Shown here piece after piece: positions 33,770 through 45,795 of a stretch of DNA of 64,000 nucleotides. How positions within the stretch are numbered: the first letter of the stretch is position 1; every line of letters begins with the position of its first letter. A program made the position numbers and the translations under genes. Where the stretch lies: assembly GCF_963082655.1 (NCBI RefSeq), contig NC_081554.1, forward strand, positions 92,820,245 through 92,884,244. The letters run 5' to 3'. The notes beneath the pieces were generated by a model. The model was not told the origin of the DNA. It ran no database searches and saw nothing but the letters and a program-made list of their open reading frames with translations. The DNA comes from Stomoxys calcitrans (Eukaryota; Arthropoda; Insecta; Diptera; Muscidae).

Positions 33770-34990
33770 TACTGGAGGAATAATGATTGAGGTAATCCAG
33801 ATAAACCTTCACCGTAGCGAGACTGTTATACACGCTCTGATGGAGAAAATCAAGAAGGGCAAGGTTCATATTGCCTTAATTCCTGGAATAACGTTTCTGG
33901 ATTGAACCATATCAATTACCAATTATTCTGTGCTAACACTTGTACACGGCCGAGGACTTGCGTTATTTGTCATAAAAATTTTAATTATATATATTCCCCA
34001 GATTTGTCAACGTCGGATGCAACAGTGGTGAGACAGGGTGGAGGGGTGGAGCATACCTAACATAACTTTATCTGCCATTGTACGGCCATCTGAAAGATCA
34101 CGGATGGATAAAAGCTAGAGAACAGAGTGGGCCTTGGGGTCTACATTGAGAACGCAGGGACTCCAGCAGGCGGAGATCCGGGCGATCATGGAATGCGTGG
34201 TGTGGTGCTAACGCGAGTACGTTGAGTGTGAACATCTTTACCGACAGTAAAATTGCCACAAGGGCAATAACAACCAGGACGGTAAGGTCACAAACAGTAT
34301 TGCAGTGTAAGAAGGAGATTAACGTTTTCTCTGGGGATGGCAAAATCCGCATCGTTTGGGTGCCGGCTCATAACGGAGTAAGGGGGAATGAAAGGGCAGA
34401 CGATTTGGCGGTGAAGGCCAAAGGACTGCCGTCAATAAACTTGGTCAACCCGAAACCTTTCGGGTCGACGCAGTCCGAGTTAAGGGAGCGGGCGACGAAT
34501 GCGCATGCAACATTGTGGAACAGCGAAACGGTCGTTAGGATGGCGAAAATCCTATGGGGGAATCCAGCTCGTGAGAAGACGAGGCTACTACTGACAGGAA
34601 GTAAGAAGGAGGTCAGTATAGCTATTGGTATCATAACGGGACACATAGGACTACGAGCTCACTTAAGTAAAATCGGTGCGGCAAGCGATAGCATGTGTAG
34701 GGCACGCGGTGAAGATGATGGGACGTTGGAGCATTTCCTTTGTCATTGCCTGACTTTCGCGTCTAACAGATACCGGCACTTAGGAGGAGACACGATACCA
34801 GACGTGAACCAACTTAGGGGAGTAGTATTGAAAACAATTAAGGATTTTGTAATTAGCACGAAATTCCTAACTTAAAATTTTTTTTTTGAGAGGTTACTTT
34901 ATAGTTTTTAGAGCGCACAACAAGACGATTACTGGCAAAGTTGTATGTCCACAGTGGCATGGGGCGGATTCATATCTGCAACTTCTTTTC
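33770..34990 (+). mobile_element. Internally deleted RNase H-bearing LINE
   Basis: Near 33782 a frame reads MIEVIQINLHRSET and KKGKVHIALIPG, the start of an apurinic endonuclease. After a large deletion the sequence continues with the RNase H domain and C-terminal finger (34222-34875), then the tail 'tagagcgcacaacaagacg'. It resembles I/R1/LOA-type elements. Confidence 0.75.
34222..34875 (+). pseudogene. RNase H domain of a non-LTR retrotransposon
   Basis: 217 open codons. IFTDSKIATRAI carries the second catalytic-type Asp block and WVPAHNGVRGNERADDLAVK the His/Asp block of LINE RNase H. The C-terminal CRARGEDDGTLEHFLCHC is a CCHC-like finger. There is no RT or first RNase H strand in this copy, so it is a remnant although the frame is open. 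Lies in intron 6 of the Marcal1 duplicate, on the opposite strand. Confidence 0.85.
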
Positions 34991-35807
34991 AGCCTAACCT
35001 TATCTAAATTGGCAAAAAAATGTTTATTAATGTTTAGCAAATGCCTTAATTGTTGTCTAGAAGTTTATTCAAAAATTTGTGAAATTCATTCAAAAGTTTA
35101 AAATTTTTAATTATCAGCAGATAGTGTTTGCTGACATCAGCAGACAAATTTCTTTGGGTGTAGGAGTATGCCCATGATTTGAACATAATGCATACACGAG
35201 TGTATGCTAGCGACTAAAACAAACAAAAACAAACAAAGCACAACAAATATAATTTGTTTAAACTTACACTTGGATTCCATGTTAATTCCGCAAATATTAT
35301 TAATTCCGCCGCTGTCAAAGTTATGCCGGAATTGCAGGCTCCCAATGACAACACAGCAACCTTACACGACTGTTTCGTCTGGAATGTGTCAATGAACTTT
35401 CCTCTGTCGTGTTCTCTCGTATTACCATCGATTCGAATGTATTGCACTTCCAAATTATCCAAACACTCACAAATGGCATCCATCATAACGCGGTGATGGG
35501 CGAATACAATAAACTTCTTTGGATCCTTAACTTGCTGTTTGAGATAGGCGCTAAATATTAAATAAATGTTGAATGTTAGTATAGTTCTGCTACCAAAATA
35601 TCAAGCCTCCACCGCCAATAAGATTTAAGTCAACAATGGACGAAATCAAATGTGTTTATCTATTAATCAGACTTCCCCCACTATTGGTTTACATTGATAT
35701 GTTGCCCTATCTCATGAAATTCAGTTGCAGTTATTTCAAATCAATTGATTTAATTTTTGACTTATGTTCTTTACATCTTTTTGTGGTGGTTAGGATATTT
35801 ATGTATT

Positions 35808-36850
35808 AACTAGCTGAGCCGGGCCTGCTCCGCTGCGCCTTCTTTAACTCTCTAATATCTTTTTAGGGTGGGGACACTTCGCTCTGAATGTGGATATCGA
35901 ATTCGTGCCATTGTAACCTATGACGCTAAACGTGATCGAATCCTTGCGAGAACATCGGACAAAGCGGGGTTTTTTTCCTCTTAATGTTGGCGACATTTGC
36001 AAGGTACAATGTCATGCACGGCGGGACGCCGTTCGGTATCGTCTATAAAAAAAGGTCCCTTATCATTGAGTTTAAACTTGAATCGAAAAACACTCATTGA
36101 TGTGTGAGAATTTGCCCCTTCTCTCGGGGGGGGGGTCCCACTGGGTACTACCTTCCAGACCAACCTACACAATATGCGGAAATTTCGAGAAAATCGATTC
36201 TGCCGTTTTTCAGTCTATACGGAACAAACAAACCGAGTGCCATATATCCCATTTTGGGCGTTTTTGTGGGGGTGGGGTGACCCCTATACTTCGACACGAA
36301 TTTATATGCCAGATCTGTTATCTACTCCCGCATACTTTTCATTTGATACCCATATTGTCATTATCGGTCCACTTTTGATTTTGGGTGGTGTTTTTGGGGT
36401 AACGGTGGAGGGACCGCTCCCTTCCGTTATCAAAAAATTATAAAGCATATTCCTACTTCCTGACTATATTCCTAATCTACTCCCGAATACCTTTCATTTG
36501 AGTCCCATATTCTGATGATCGTCAAATAAACCTATTTTAAGGGGTTTTGGGGCCGGGCGGCCCCCCCAGGTATTTGGACTAACTTTTATTATGAAATTCG
36601 TACTCTACTCTTGAATACCTTTCATTTGAATTCCATCTTGTCACGATCGGTCCACTTTAATTTTTGGGTAGTACTTTTGGGGTAAGGGGGAGGGTTCGCC
36701 CCTCTCCCGATAACAAAAAATTATATAGCCTATGTTTCCTTCCAGACCAACCTACACAATCTATGAAAATTTCAAGGTAATCGGCTCAGCCGTTTTTGAG
36801 TCTATACGGAACAAACAAACACATATTGAATTTTATATATACATAAGAAG
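35808..36850 (+). mobile_element. Second element of the ~130-bp-unit family
   Basis: Starts 'ctagctgagccgggcctg' and ends with 'cagccgtttttgagtctat' plus an AT tail. It contains about four 'ctttcatttgagtcccatat' units and a tRNA-like SINE fragment (35930-36130). In intron 5 of the Marcal1 duplicate. Confidence 0.65.
35930..36130 (+). repeat. tRNA-like SINE body fragment
   Basis: Contains the B-box-like 'gatcgaatccttg', 'cattgagtttaaacttgaat' and 'tgagaatttgccccttctc' of the SINE family, without the A-box half. Confidence 0.6.
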
Positions 36851-37910
36851 AAGATGTGTAGTTCCAGCTTACCACACTGCTCTAGTTTTAATTTGGGCGG
36901 TTTGAGCATAAAATAACAAAAGTGTTTGTTCCCTCTCGTGACCCTTACTGCGCAGCAAAGTCTTGGTCACTGCATCCAAAGACGCCTTGATTTCATCACT
37001 TGTCCAAACAAGAGCAGGGTCTAAGACAACCGTTTCCCTGAAAAATAGTTTGATTAGCGCACTGCAACAACAACAACTTCAAAGATGTCAAATGTTACCT
37101 AAATTTTTCAGACAAATCGCGTAAGACCTCTGCTTTGGTTCTTCTTATCATAAATTTAAGCTTCAAGACAACGTTTAATTCCTTGAGATTAGATTGACCA
37201 TTGGCGTCCCAACCAAAATTTGTTTGTTTGCCGTCACAATAGCGAGTAGCTGAAATCAAGAAAAATGTTGGGTTTTTAGGATATTTATTCAATACTTGCC
37301 TCGATGCACTTACTGAAATCGATGAACCTCATGAATTTTCGGTCTACCATTTGTAACTGACTGAACAGCTCCACTGGCTTGGATAAGGCAGGCGTACCAG
37401 ATAACAAAAGCACGCGTTTAGCTTGCTGAGATAATCGATCGGCTGCCTTGGTGCATTTGGCTTTAGGATTTTTTAAATTGTGCGATTCATCGAATATCAG
37501 GAATCCAAATTTACGATTCATTATTTGTTGTAAATTACGTTCCATCATGCTGTAGCTGGTTATGAGGACTGTGCAGCCTTCTATGCGCTTTTGATTAGAG
37601 GTAAGCACTTGTATAGAATCGAATAGAACGTATGGTAAGAGTTGTCGTATATGATTGGTCCAAGAATCGCGGGTGGTGGCTGTTGTACATATGAAAAGGG
37701 GCCAGTCTTTCTTGTAGAAGTCCCCCACGGCAATCGCTTGGTAGGTTTTACCCAAACCCATCTCATCGCAGATCATGCAGCGACCATTTTGAGATAACGC
37801 GAAACTAAAGCACAGTAGTTAGGTGAACAAATTTTCAAATTTAACCGCATTATTGGACATGAAAGAGAGAGAACCAAAGTTCAAGTTAATTTTATTGAAA
37901 GTGAAATAAA

Positions 37911-38768
37911 CACTCAACCAAATTTGTTGTTCAAAACAGCAAAAATGTTTGCTAAAACAGCAGTTTTTCTCTGCTGAAAATGGGAAAGCAGACATTACAG
38001 CTGTTTCAGCAAACATAGAGCTGCTCTATTGGAGTCCACCGTAGCGCAGAGGTTAGCATGTCTGTCTACGACGCTGACCGCCTGGGTTCGAATCCTGTCG
38101 GGACTCGGCTATAAAAAGGAGGCTCCTCATCATTGAGCTTAAACTTGAATCGGGCTTCATTGATATATGAGAAGTTTACCCCTGTTCCTCAGTGAAGTGT
38201 TCATGGGCAATATTTGTTTTTTGTTTGTATTAGCAAACATTTCGGTAGGCAAAATCAGCAAACAAAATCTGCTTTTTAAAGTACAAAAATCTGCTGAAAA
38301 AAATGTTTGTGCTATTTGTTTTTTAGAATTTTTTAGAAATATGTTTAGAAATTTTATTGGAAGAGACTAATTAAATTTTGTGGAATATAACAGTAAAGAA
38401 GCCACCTGATCCATCCATTGGTATACATTTCGAAGTGTGACTGAGCTCGCTCGCATACTTTTTTATTGCTCTACTAATATGCACATGACTGGCAACGCCT
38501 TTTGTTTCTAAATTAAAAGAAAAAAGATTTTGAAAGTATACATTAATTTACATTTACACTTGTCTTTTATTTTTTTTTTTCTAACATCCCTTTCATCAGC
38601 AATCATTTTCATCAAACAACAAACATTTCCGAAGTAAGCCAGCTGCTCTGAAATTGCAGGACTACTGATGTAAAAGCAGAACTACTGCTACAATAGCAGC
38701 TAAATTAACTACTAATATTCAGCAGTCAGTGTTTGCTATTTTTAGCCAACTTTTTTCCATGAGTGTTG
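37911..38768. mobile_element. CAGCAAA foldback element with nested SINE
   Basis: Ends are 'aacactcaaccaaattt' and, inverted, 'tttttccatgagtgtt'. It carries many 'cagcaaacat' and 'atgtttgctg' motifs. The SINE at 38031-38230 is inserted in it. A further related fragment follows at 38797-38960. In intron 2 of the Marcal1 duplicate. Confidence 0.6.
38031..38230 (+). mobile_element. tRNA-like SINE, most complete head
   Basis: Head 'ggagtccaccgtagcgcag' with 'aggttagcatg' resembles a Pol III A-box region, and GGTTCGAATCC at about 38092 is an exact B-box. The body contains 'ggctataaaaaggaggctcc' and 'ttgagcttaaacttgaat', and the tail 'tgttcctcagtgaagtgttc'. Not a tRNA gene: there is no acceptor stem pairing to a CCA-side partner. 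Confidence 0.8.
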
Positions 38769-39239
38769 AATATTGTACAACGCAAAATTAATCATTACAC
38801 TCAACGAAATTTGTCATTCAAAACAGCAAAAATGTTTGCTGAAAAAGGCGAAAGCAGACACTACTGTTTCAGCAAATATAATGTTGCTGGTTTAGCAAAC
38901 ATTTCGTACTGCAATTTCAGCAAACAAAGTCTGCTGTTTTACAAAAGTCTAAAATATTGAAAAATTAAAAAAAAAAAAATATTTGGTGAAATGAAAAAAT
39001 TTTATGGCCGTTCATTTGTTTTGGGCATTTAAATAGAGTTCAGCTAATGGCCATGAGAAATTATGTTGGAAGGGAAGATTTTATTTTGTTGAATATTACT
39101 GGAAAAAAAATTACCTGATCAATAGATTCCTTGAACACATAACATCGCATCCATTTGTCGGTGGCTTAAAGTGCTCGTCAATTTTATTGCTCTGTTAATG
39201 TACTCATAACTCTCCATGCTTTTTATGGCTATTTCATAC

Positions 39240-40200
39240 GATACCAGTAAGGAAAGGCATAAAGTATAAAGAGGGAGCTATATCTAATTCTATACCAATT
39301 TTGATGGACCTCGGCGGATATTTTCAGATGGGTTATTAAACAATTTGTATCAAATTTCAAGCAAATTGTAATAACTACGATTGTCAAAAGATAACATTAC
39401 TACAAATTACCCAAAATCTGACGAACATATATATGGGAGCTACATCTAGATCTTAACCGATTTTGAGCACTTTATTGCAATATTTCTCAAAATCGGACGA
39501 ACATATATATGGGAGCTATATCTAAATCTGAATCGATTTCGAGCAAACTTTTTAGATATTGTGGAAGTCGTAGAGGAAAGTATTGTACAAAATTTTGGGG
39601 AGATTGGTCAATAAATGCGCTTGCAGTGGCTCTAGAATTAAAAAACTTTATGGATATTGTGGAAGTCGTCGAGGAAAGCGTTGTAAAAAAATTTGGGATG
39701 CTTGGGATTGGGGTCAATACTGTACGTACAACCGGCTGCCATGGGCGACATATATATATGAGACCTATATCTAAATCCGAACCGATTTCTATGAAATTCA
39801 CCATTAATGTCGAGAGATAAAATCGTTCCTGCCAAATTTCGAAAGAATCAGTTAACTAATGACCATTTTAGTGCATTATTACTGCAAATCGGACGAACAT
39901 ATATAAGGGAGCTATATGCAAATGTGAACCGATTTTTTTCAATTTCAATAGGCTTCGTCTCTACGCAAAAAAAGTGTTTGTGCCAAATTTTAAGACAATC
40001 GGATCAGAAAATTGCGAACTGTAGTTTGTACACAAATTAACATGGACAGACAGACGAACATAGCTAAATCGAATCAGTAAGTGTTTCTGAGTCGATCGGT
40101 ATACTTATCGATGAGTCTATCTATCTTCCTTCTGGGTGTTACAAACAGAACCACTAAGTTATAATACCCTGTACCACAGTAGTGATGTAGGGTATAAAAA
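39240..40200 (+). repeat. Type C interspersed repeat
   Basis: Starts 'ataccagtaaggaaagg', ends 'gtagtgatgtagggtataaa'. A 31-bp piece of the short LINE-derivative family (39713-39743, 'tgtacgtacaaccggctgcc') is embedded. Confidence 0.65.
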
Positions 40201-40563
40201 GAATATGGAATGTAAATTGCCCCTGTGCCTTAATGGAATGTTCATGGACAAATTTGCATTTGCAAACATCCACTGAGGCACACTTTTCTCTGGCCTACTT
40301 GTCTTCTTCAAAGTATAAATTAACAGCCGTATTCACAAAAAGTTATGGAGGTTTTATAAAATTCCAATAGGCATTTGCACCAAAAACCGTATTCACAAAC
40401 CATTAATAGCCTATTAAGGGTTTAAAAAGCTTTGTTCAGTAAGCATAAGTTATTGCAGGTTCTGACCTTCTTTAATCAAATAATCACCTTATTTAAGGTG
40501 GAGTTACATACCTCGCGAGGCACTTATGCATGATTACGCGTGCATGTCAAAAAAATTAAAATA

Positions 40564-41522
40564 TTGGGTTGCCCAAAAAGTAATTTTGGGTAAATCGGTA
40601 ATATAGTAGTAATATAGTCGGCGTTGACAAATTTTTTCAACGGCTTGTGACTCTGTAATTGCATTCTTTCTTCTGTCAGTTATCAGCTGTTACTTTTAGC
40701 TTGCTTTAGAAAAAAAGTGCGCGAAATTTTGTTTACATTTGTTTGTTTGGCGTCAATTTTAATATGGGTACCACATGTATTGAAAGAAATTCATTTAACA
40801 AACCGAATCAACGCTTGTGATATGCACCTTAAACGCAATGAATTCGATCCGTTTTTAAAACGAATCATAACTGGAGATGAAAAATGGATTGTTTACAACA
40901 ACGTTAGTCGAAAACGATCATGGTCCAAGCATGGTGAACCAGCTCAAACCACTTCAAAGGCTGATATCCACCAAAAGAAGGTTATGCTGTCTGTTTGGTG
41001 GGATTGGAAGGGTGTGGTATATTTTGAGCTGCTTCCAAGAACCCAAACGATTAATTCGGATGTTTACTGTCAACAATTGGACAAATTGAATACAGCCATC
41101 AAGGAGAAGCGACCAGAATTGGTCAATCGTAAAGGTGTCATATTCCACCAGGACAACGCTAGACCGCACACATCTTTGGTCACTCGCCAATAACTGAGTG
41201 AGCTTGGCTGGGAACTTTTGATGCATCCACCATATAGCCCTGACCTTGCACCATCAGACTACAATTTATTTCGATCTTTGCAGAACTCCTTAAATGGTAA
41301 AACTTTCGGCAATGATGAGGCTATAAAATCGCACTTGGTTCAGTTTTTTGCAGATAAAGGCCAGAAGTTCTAAGAGCGTGGAATACTAAATTTGCCAGAA
41401 AGATGGCAAAAGATTATCGAACAAAATGGCAATTATATATTTGATTAAAGTTCATTCTAAGTTTTATTAAAAATGCATTTACTTTCTTTTAAAAAATCCG
41501 CAATTACTTTTTAGGCAACCAA
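40564..41522 (+). mobile_element. Mariner element 2 (internally deleted)
   Basis: 959 bp with inverted ends TTGGGTTGCCCAAAAAGTAA and (right, inverted) TTGGTTGCCTAAAAAGTAAT, flanked by TA on both sides. The ORF 40717-41193 encodes ITGDEKW and HQDNARPHTS, then a TAA stop, then (in frame) [16 protein letters not shown]; spacing is D34D with the stop replacing one residue. A second stop follows after ADKGQKF. The DNA-binding half is deleted, so no active transposase can be made. Confidence 0.92.
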
Positions 41523-42439
41523 TAGGTTGGTTTGTATTGTGTGAGTTACATAACAAATGGACGTACGCATGTGACGGAATAAGTTAACCAACTCTCAAGC
41601 TTGATTTACATACCACGTGATGCTCTTATGTGTGCTTAAGCAATCAGATGCACCCTCATGCGTTCTTGGGGTTGAGTTACATACCCTACGTCTTTTGTTG
41701 CGCACGAATTTCTAAAAATCAGCTTATTTATGTCATTTCTAAGGTGTTGAACTCTGTTCCGCAAATTTAGAAATTAAGATATGAACTTATTGAATACTTT
41801 ATGAAATTAATTCCTAGATACCATTAATTTGACAAAGCGGTCACCTTAAAACCTTTCTTTGTCACAAAGAGAAAGCTTTTACTCAATGTTAGCTACAACG
41901 AACAGCATCCGATAATATTGCCAGAAAAATATTTTTTGTTTGCCTAAAAAGAGATACCGCGCATAGAACTCGAAAAATGCGATCCATGGTGGGGGGTATA
42001 TAAGATTCGGCCAGACCAATCTTAACACTTGTTCTCTTCTACTTTTTTCTTGACCGAATAATTTTTTACCATAGGCAGGATAATGTCGAATGTGCTGTAT
42101 TAAGGTCTTGAGCTCGCAAAAGGCGCATTTATTACCCGATTTAGCAGACATATGGACATTTACCTGGCATTTGAAATCACCCTTCATACAACAAGATTAA
42201 ATCGAAAAATCTACCGTTTGAGAACGATTAGAAACACATCTTCAAAACTTTGCATGATTAGAGTTGTAAAATTTTGAATCATGTGCCTTAGGTGTTTGTT
42301 TGGGCTGCCATATCTTCATTTGTGGTCTCGTTAACAGTTCAGCTCTAACCATTCAAAATTTTAAAAAATAATCGCTACCCGTTCTAGAACGACAGATAGA
42401 ATATACTGTTGATAGAATGTATTCACAAAATGTTGTTGC
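41523..42439. other. No gene; 3' border of a type A repeat near 41930-42015
   Basis: Contains 'gtttgcctaaaaagagatac' and 'gggggtatataagattcgg', the terminal part of a type A repeat. The rest is unassigned. 'gagttacatacc' recurs at 40503, 41544 and 41683, on both sides of mariner 2. Confidence 0.5.
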
Positions 42440-42960
42440 ATTCGGAAGATCAGGTTATGCTAAGGGCAATTCGACAGGAATTTTACGTGATCCGCTAAAA
42501 AAGTGCAATTAAGAACTGTATAAGGAAATGTCGTACATGTGCAATATGCAAGAATCGTATTCGCACTTAAATAATGTCGTCACTGCCACCTGAACGATGT
42601 ACTTTTTCATTACCATTTACACACACTGGTTTAGACTTTGCGGGACCCTTTGAGTTGAAGACTTCAAGGCTTAGAAATGCGAAACTGCAGAAAGTATACG
42701 CCGCTGAAAGCTTTACAGATTTGTGAGCTCTAACGAAGATACAAATGAAAATCGGTCCAACAGAATCTGAAAACTGATGACTTCGTCGTAGTAAAAGAGG
42801 ACAATCTTCCTCCCAATGAATGGTTACTAGGTCGAGTAGAAAAGGTCTTTAGAGGCCAAGATTCTAATGTTCGCGTAGCTGAAATACGAACTCAAAATGG
42901 GCTACTCGGCCTTTAGTCAAACTCTGCATTCTTCCCACTGCCTGATATAAGTATCCTCCA
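42440..42960 (+). pseudogene. BEL/Pao LTR retrotransposon integrase remnant
   Basis: Frames give RAIRQEFYVIR and CRTCAICKNRIRT, then MSSLPPERCTFSLPFTHTGL and DFAGPFELK (start of the integrase core), and, after a deletion of most of the core, DDFVVVKEDNLPPNEWLLGR with VEKVFRGQD, the conserved BEL/Pao C-terminal block. No LTRs found. Confidence 0.8.
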
Positions 42961-42984
42961 CATCCGTTCACAACTTAATAAATT

Positions 42985-43410
42985 TTACGTTTACAGCTCT
43001 ACAAATAGTCTACCAAAATCCCGCATCTGCCATCAAAGACATACACTGAAAACATATTTATGGTTTTTTCATTAAAATAATAAACATTGTCATAATATTA
43101 ATGAACAAAAGGTTATGAAACCCGATAATTACATTTATGAAACAAAATTCTCTCTGTGTACACATTAAGTAGTTTACTTGAACTTGACTTTGAACATTCC
43201 CCCATAAAATTATTATAAATGAGACAATTTTGATTATATATCTAGTGGACATATTTCAAAAACATAATTGTTATATTTATGATAAAAATTATTAGTATTA
43301 TGAAAATTTTCTTTGCATGTATGAAACAAAGTTTCATAAATCTAAGAACTTTTTCATACATTTTCTATCGTTAAGAATTTTCATAATAATTTTATGTTTG
43401 TTTCTCTTTC
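42985..43410. repeat. AT-rich 'ttatgaaa' palindromic repeat
   Basis: 'ttatgaaa', 'tttcataa' and 'tataatattaat' motifs occur repeatedly on both strands; probably a MITE, borders not defined. Confidence 0.4.
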
Positions 43411-43794
43411 GAGACAAGCTGAATGATCGAAGATGCAAATGAAAAAGGAAAGCCAAAGGTAGCAAGACACACCAACCACTATGGGAGGCGTTTCGTCTTT
43501 GGTTAGAAGACTTTTTAACTATATTATTGTAGGTGTAATGGCTTTAAGGGCCGTGCGTTGGTATGTTGTATTTAAATGGTATTTAATTGCGAAAACTCAT
43601 CTATGATACAATTACCACATTAACCAAACTCGACAACCCTGCTTATTAGCTGTACCTTTTTTTCTCAGTGCACCAATTAAACTCATCCAAATACGGAACT
43701 AGAGGGACAAAAGTCAATACATATATTTTCTTTAATGTTATATAAATTAAGTAGATTTTAACTGTGGCAATAAGTTCATTTGATTTAGATTGTT

Positions 43795-45795
43795 ATACCC
43801 TCCACCATAGAATGGGGGTATACTAATTTCGTCATTATGTTTGTAACACCTCGAAATAGGCGTTTAAGACCCTATAAGACCCATGTCCGTCCGTCCGTTT
43901 GACTATCGAAAGCACGCTAACTTTCGAAGGAGGAAAGCTCTTAAAATTTTGCACAAATACTTTTTATTAGTGTAGGTCGGTTGGGCTTGTAAATGGGCCA
44001 AATCGGTCCATGTTTTGATATAGCTGCCATATAAACCGATCTTGGGTCTTGACTTCTTGAGCCTCTAGAGGGCGCAAATCTCGTCCGATTTGACTGAAAT
44101 TTTGTGTTTTGGTATCACTATCCAACAAATGTGCTTAGTATGGTTGAAATCGGTTCATAACCTGATATAGCTGCAATATAAACCGATCTCGGGTCTTGCC
44201 TTCTTCAGCTGTTAGGGGGCGCAATTTTTATCCGATATGACTGTAATTTTGCATGTGATGTTTTGGTATCACTTCCAACAACTGTGTTAAGTATGGCGCA
44301 AATCGGTTCATAACCTGGTATAGCTACCATATAAACCGATCTTGAATCTTGAGTTCTTGAAATTTTGCATGAGGTGTTTTGTTAACAACTGTGTTAAGTA
44401 TGGCGCAAATCGGTACATAACCTAATATATTGGGTTGCCTAAAAATTAATTTCGGATTTTTTTAAAAGAAAGTAAATGCATTTTTAATAAAACTTAGAAT
44501 GAACTTTCATCAAATATATAATTGCCATTTTGTTCGATAACCTTTTGCCATCTTCCTGGCAAATTTAGTATTCCACGCTCATAGAACTTCTGGCCTTTAT
44601 CTGCAAAAAAACTGAACCAAGTGCGATTTGATAGCCTCATCATTGCCGAAAGTTTTACCATTTAAGGAGTTCTGCAAAGATCGAAATAAATGGTAGTCTG
44701 ATGGTGCAAGGTCAGGGCTATATGGTGGATGCATCAAAAGTTCCCAGCCAAGCTCACTCAGTTATTGGCGAGTGACCAAAGATGTGTGCGGTCTAGCGTT
44801 GTCCTGGTGGAATATGACACCTTTACGATTGACCAACTCTGGTCGCTTCTCCTTGATGGCTGTATTCAATTTGTCCAATTGTTGACAGTTAACATCCGAA
44901 TTAATCGTTTGGTTCCTTGGAAGCAGCTCAAAATATACCACACCCTTCCAATCCCACCAAACAGACAGCATAACCTTCTTTTGGTGAATATCAGACTTTG
45001 AAGTGATTTGAGCTGGTTCACCATGCTTGGACCATGATCGTTTTCGACTAACGTTGTTGTAAACAATCCATTTTTCATCTCCAGTTATGATTCGTTTTAA
45101 AAACGGATCGAATTCATTGCGTTTAAGGTGCATATCACAAGCGTTGATTCGGTTTGTTAAATGAATTTCTTTCAATACATGTGGTACCCATATTAAAATT
45201 GACGCCAAACAAACAAATGTAAACAAAATTTCGCGCACTTTTTTTCTAAAGCAAGCTAAAAGTAACAGCTGATAACTGACAGAAGAACGAAGAAAGATTG
45301 CAAATTTGTCAACGTCGACTATATTACTACTATATTACCGACAATTACTTTTTGGGCAACCCTATAGCTGCCATATAAACCGATCTGTGGAATTGACTTC
45401 TTGAGCCTCTAGAGGGCGAAATTCTAATCCGATTTGGCAAACATTTTGTACAATGGCTTCTCCCATGCGTGTTCAATATGGTCTGAATCGATCTAGAGCT
45501 TGATACAGCACCCATAAAAAACCGATCTGCCGATTTTTCTTCTTGAGCCCCTACAAGTCTCATTCTTATCCGTATACACCGAAATATTACACAATGACTT
45601 CTACAATGTTCAGCATTTAATTCATTTGGTCCGAATCGGACTATAATTTGATATAGCTCGAATAGCATAACATTTGTTATTCATTATTCTTTGTTTGCCT
45701 AAAAAGGGATACCGCGCAAAGAACTCGATAAACGCGATTCATGGAGGAAGGTATATAAGATTCGGCCCGGCCGAACTTAGCCGTTCCTACTTGTT
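43795..45795 (+). repeat. Type A repeat interrupted by mariner 3
   Basis: Full copy from 'ttataccctccaccataga' to 'tatataagattcggcccgg', with mariner 3 inserted between 44429 and 45363. Continuity on both sides ('acataacctaatata' / 'tatagctgccatataaacc') restores one unit. Confidence 0.8.
44430..45362 (-). mobile_element. Mariner element 3, sister of mariner 2
   Basis: 933 bp with the same terminal repeats and TA duplication. The 158-codon ORF (45238-44762) differs from that of mariner 2 at about five residues and ends at the same in-frame TAA after VTRQ. It has the same N-terminal deletion junction (MREILFTFVCLAS). Confidence 0.92.

Noticed and set aside
38031..38110. tRNA gene with B-box GGTTCGAATCC
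   Set aside because: No cloverleaf acceptor stem closes, the body continues as a 200-bp repeat, and other copies occur in the window; it is a tRNA-like SINE.
44729..45001. 90-codon plus ORF
   Set aside because: Antisense shadow of mariner 3; an almost identical shadow exists over mariner 2.
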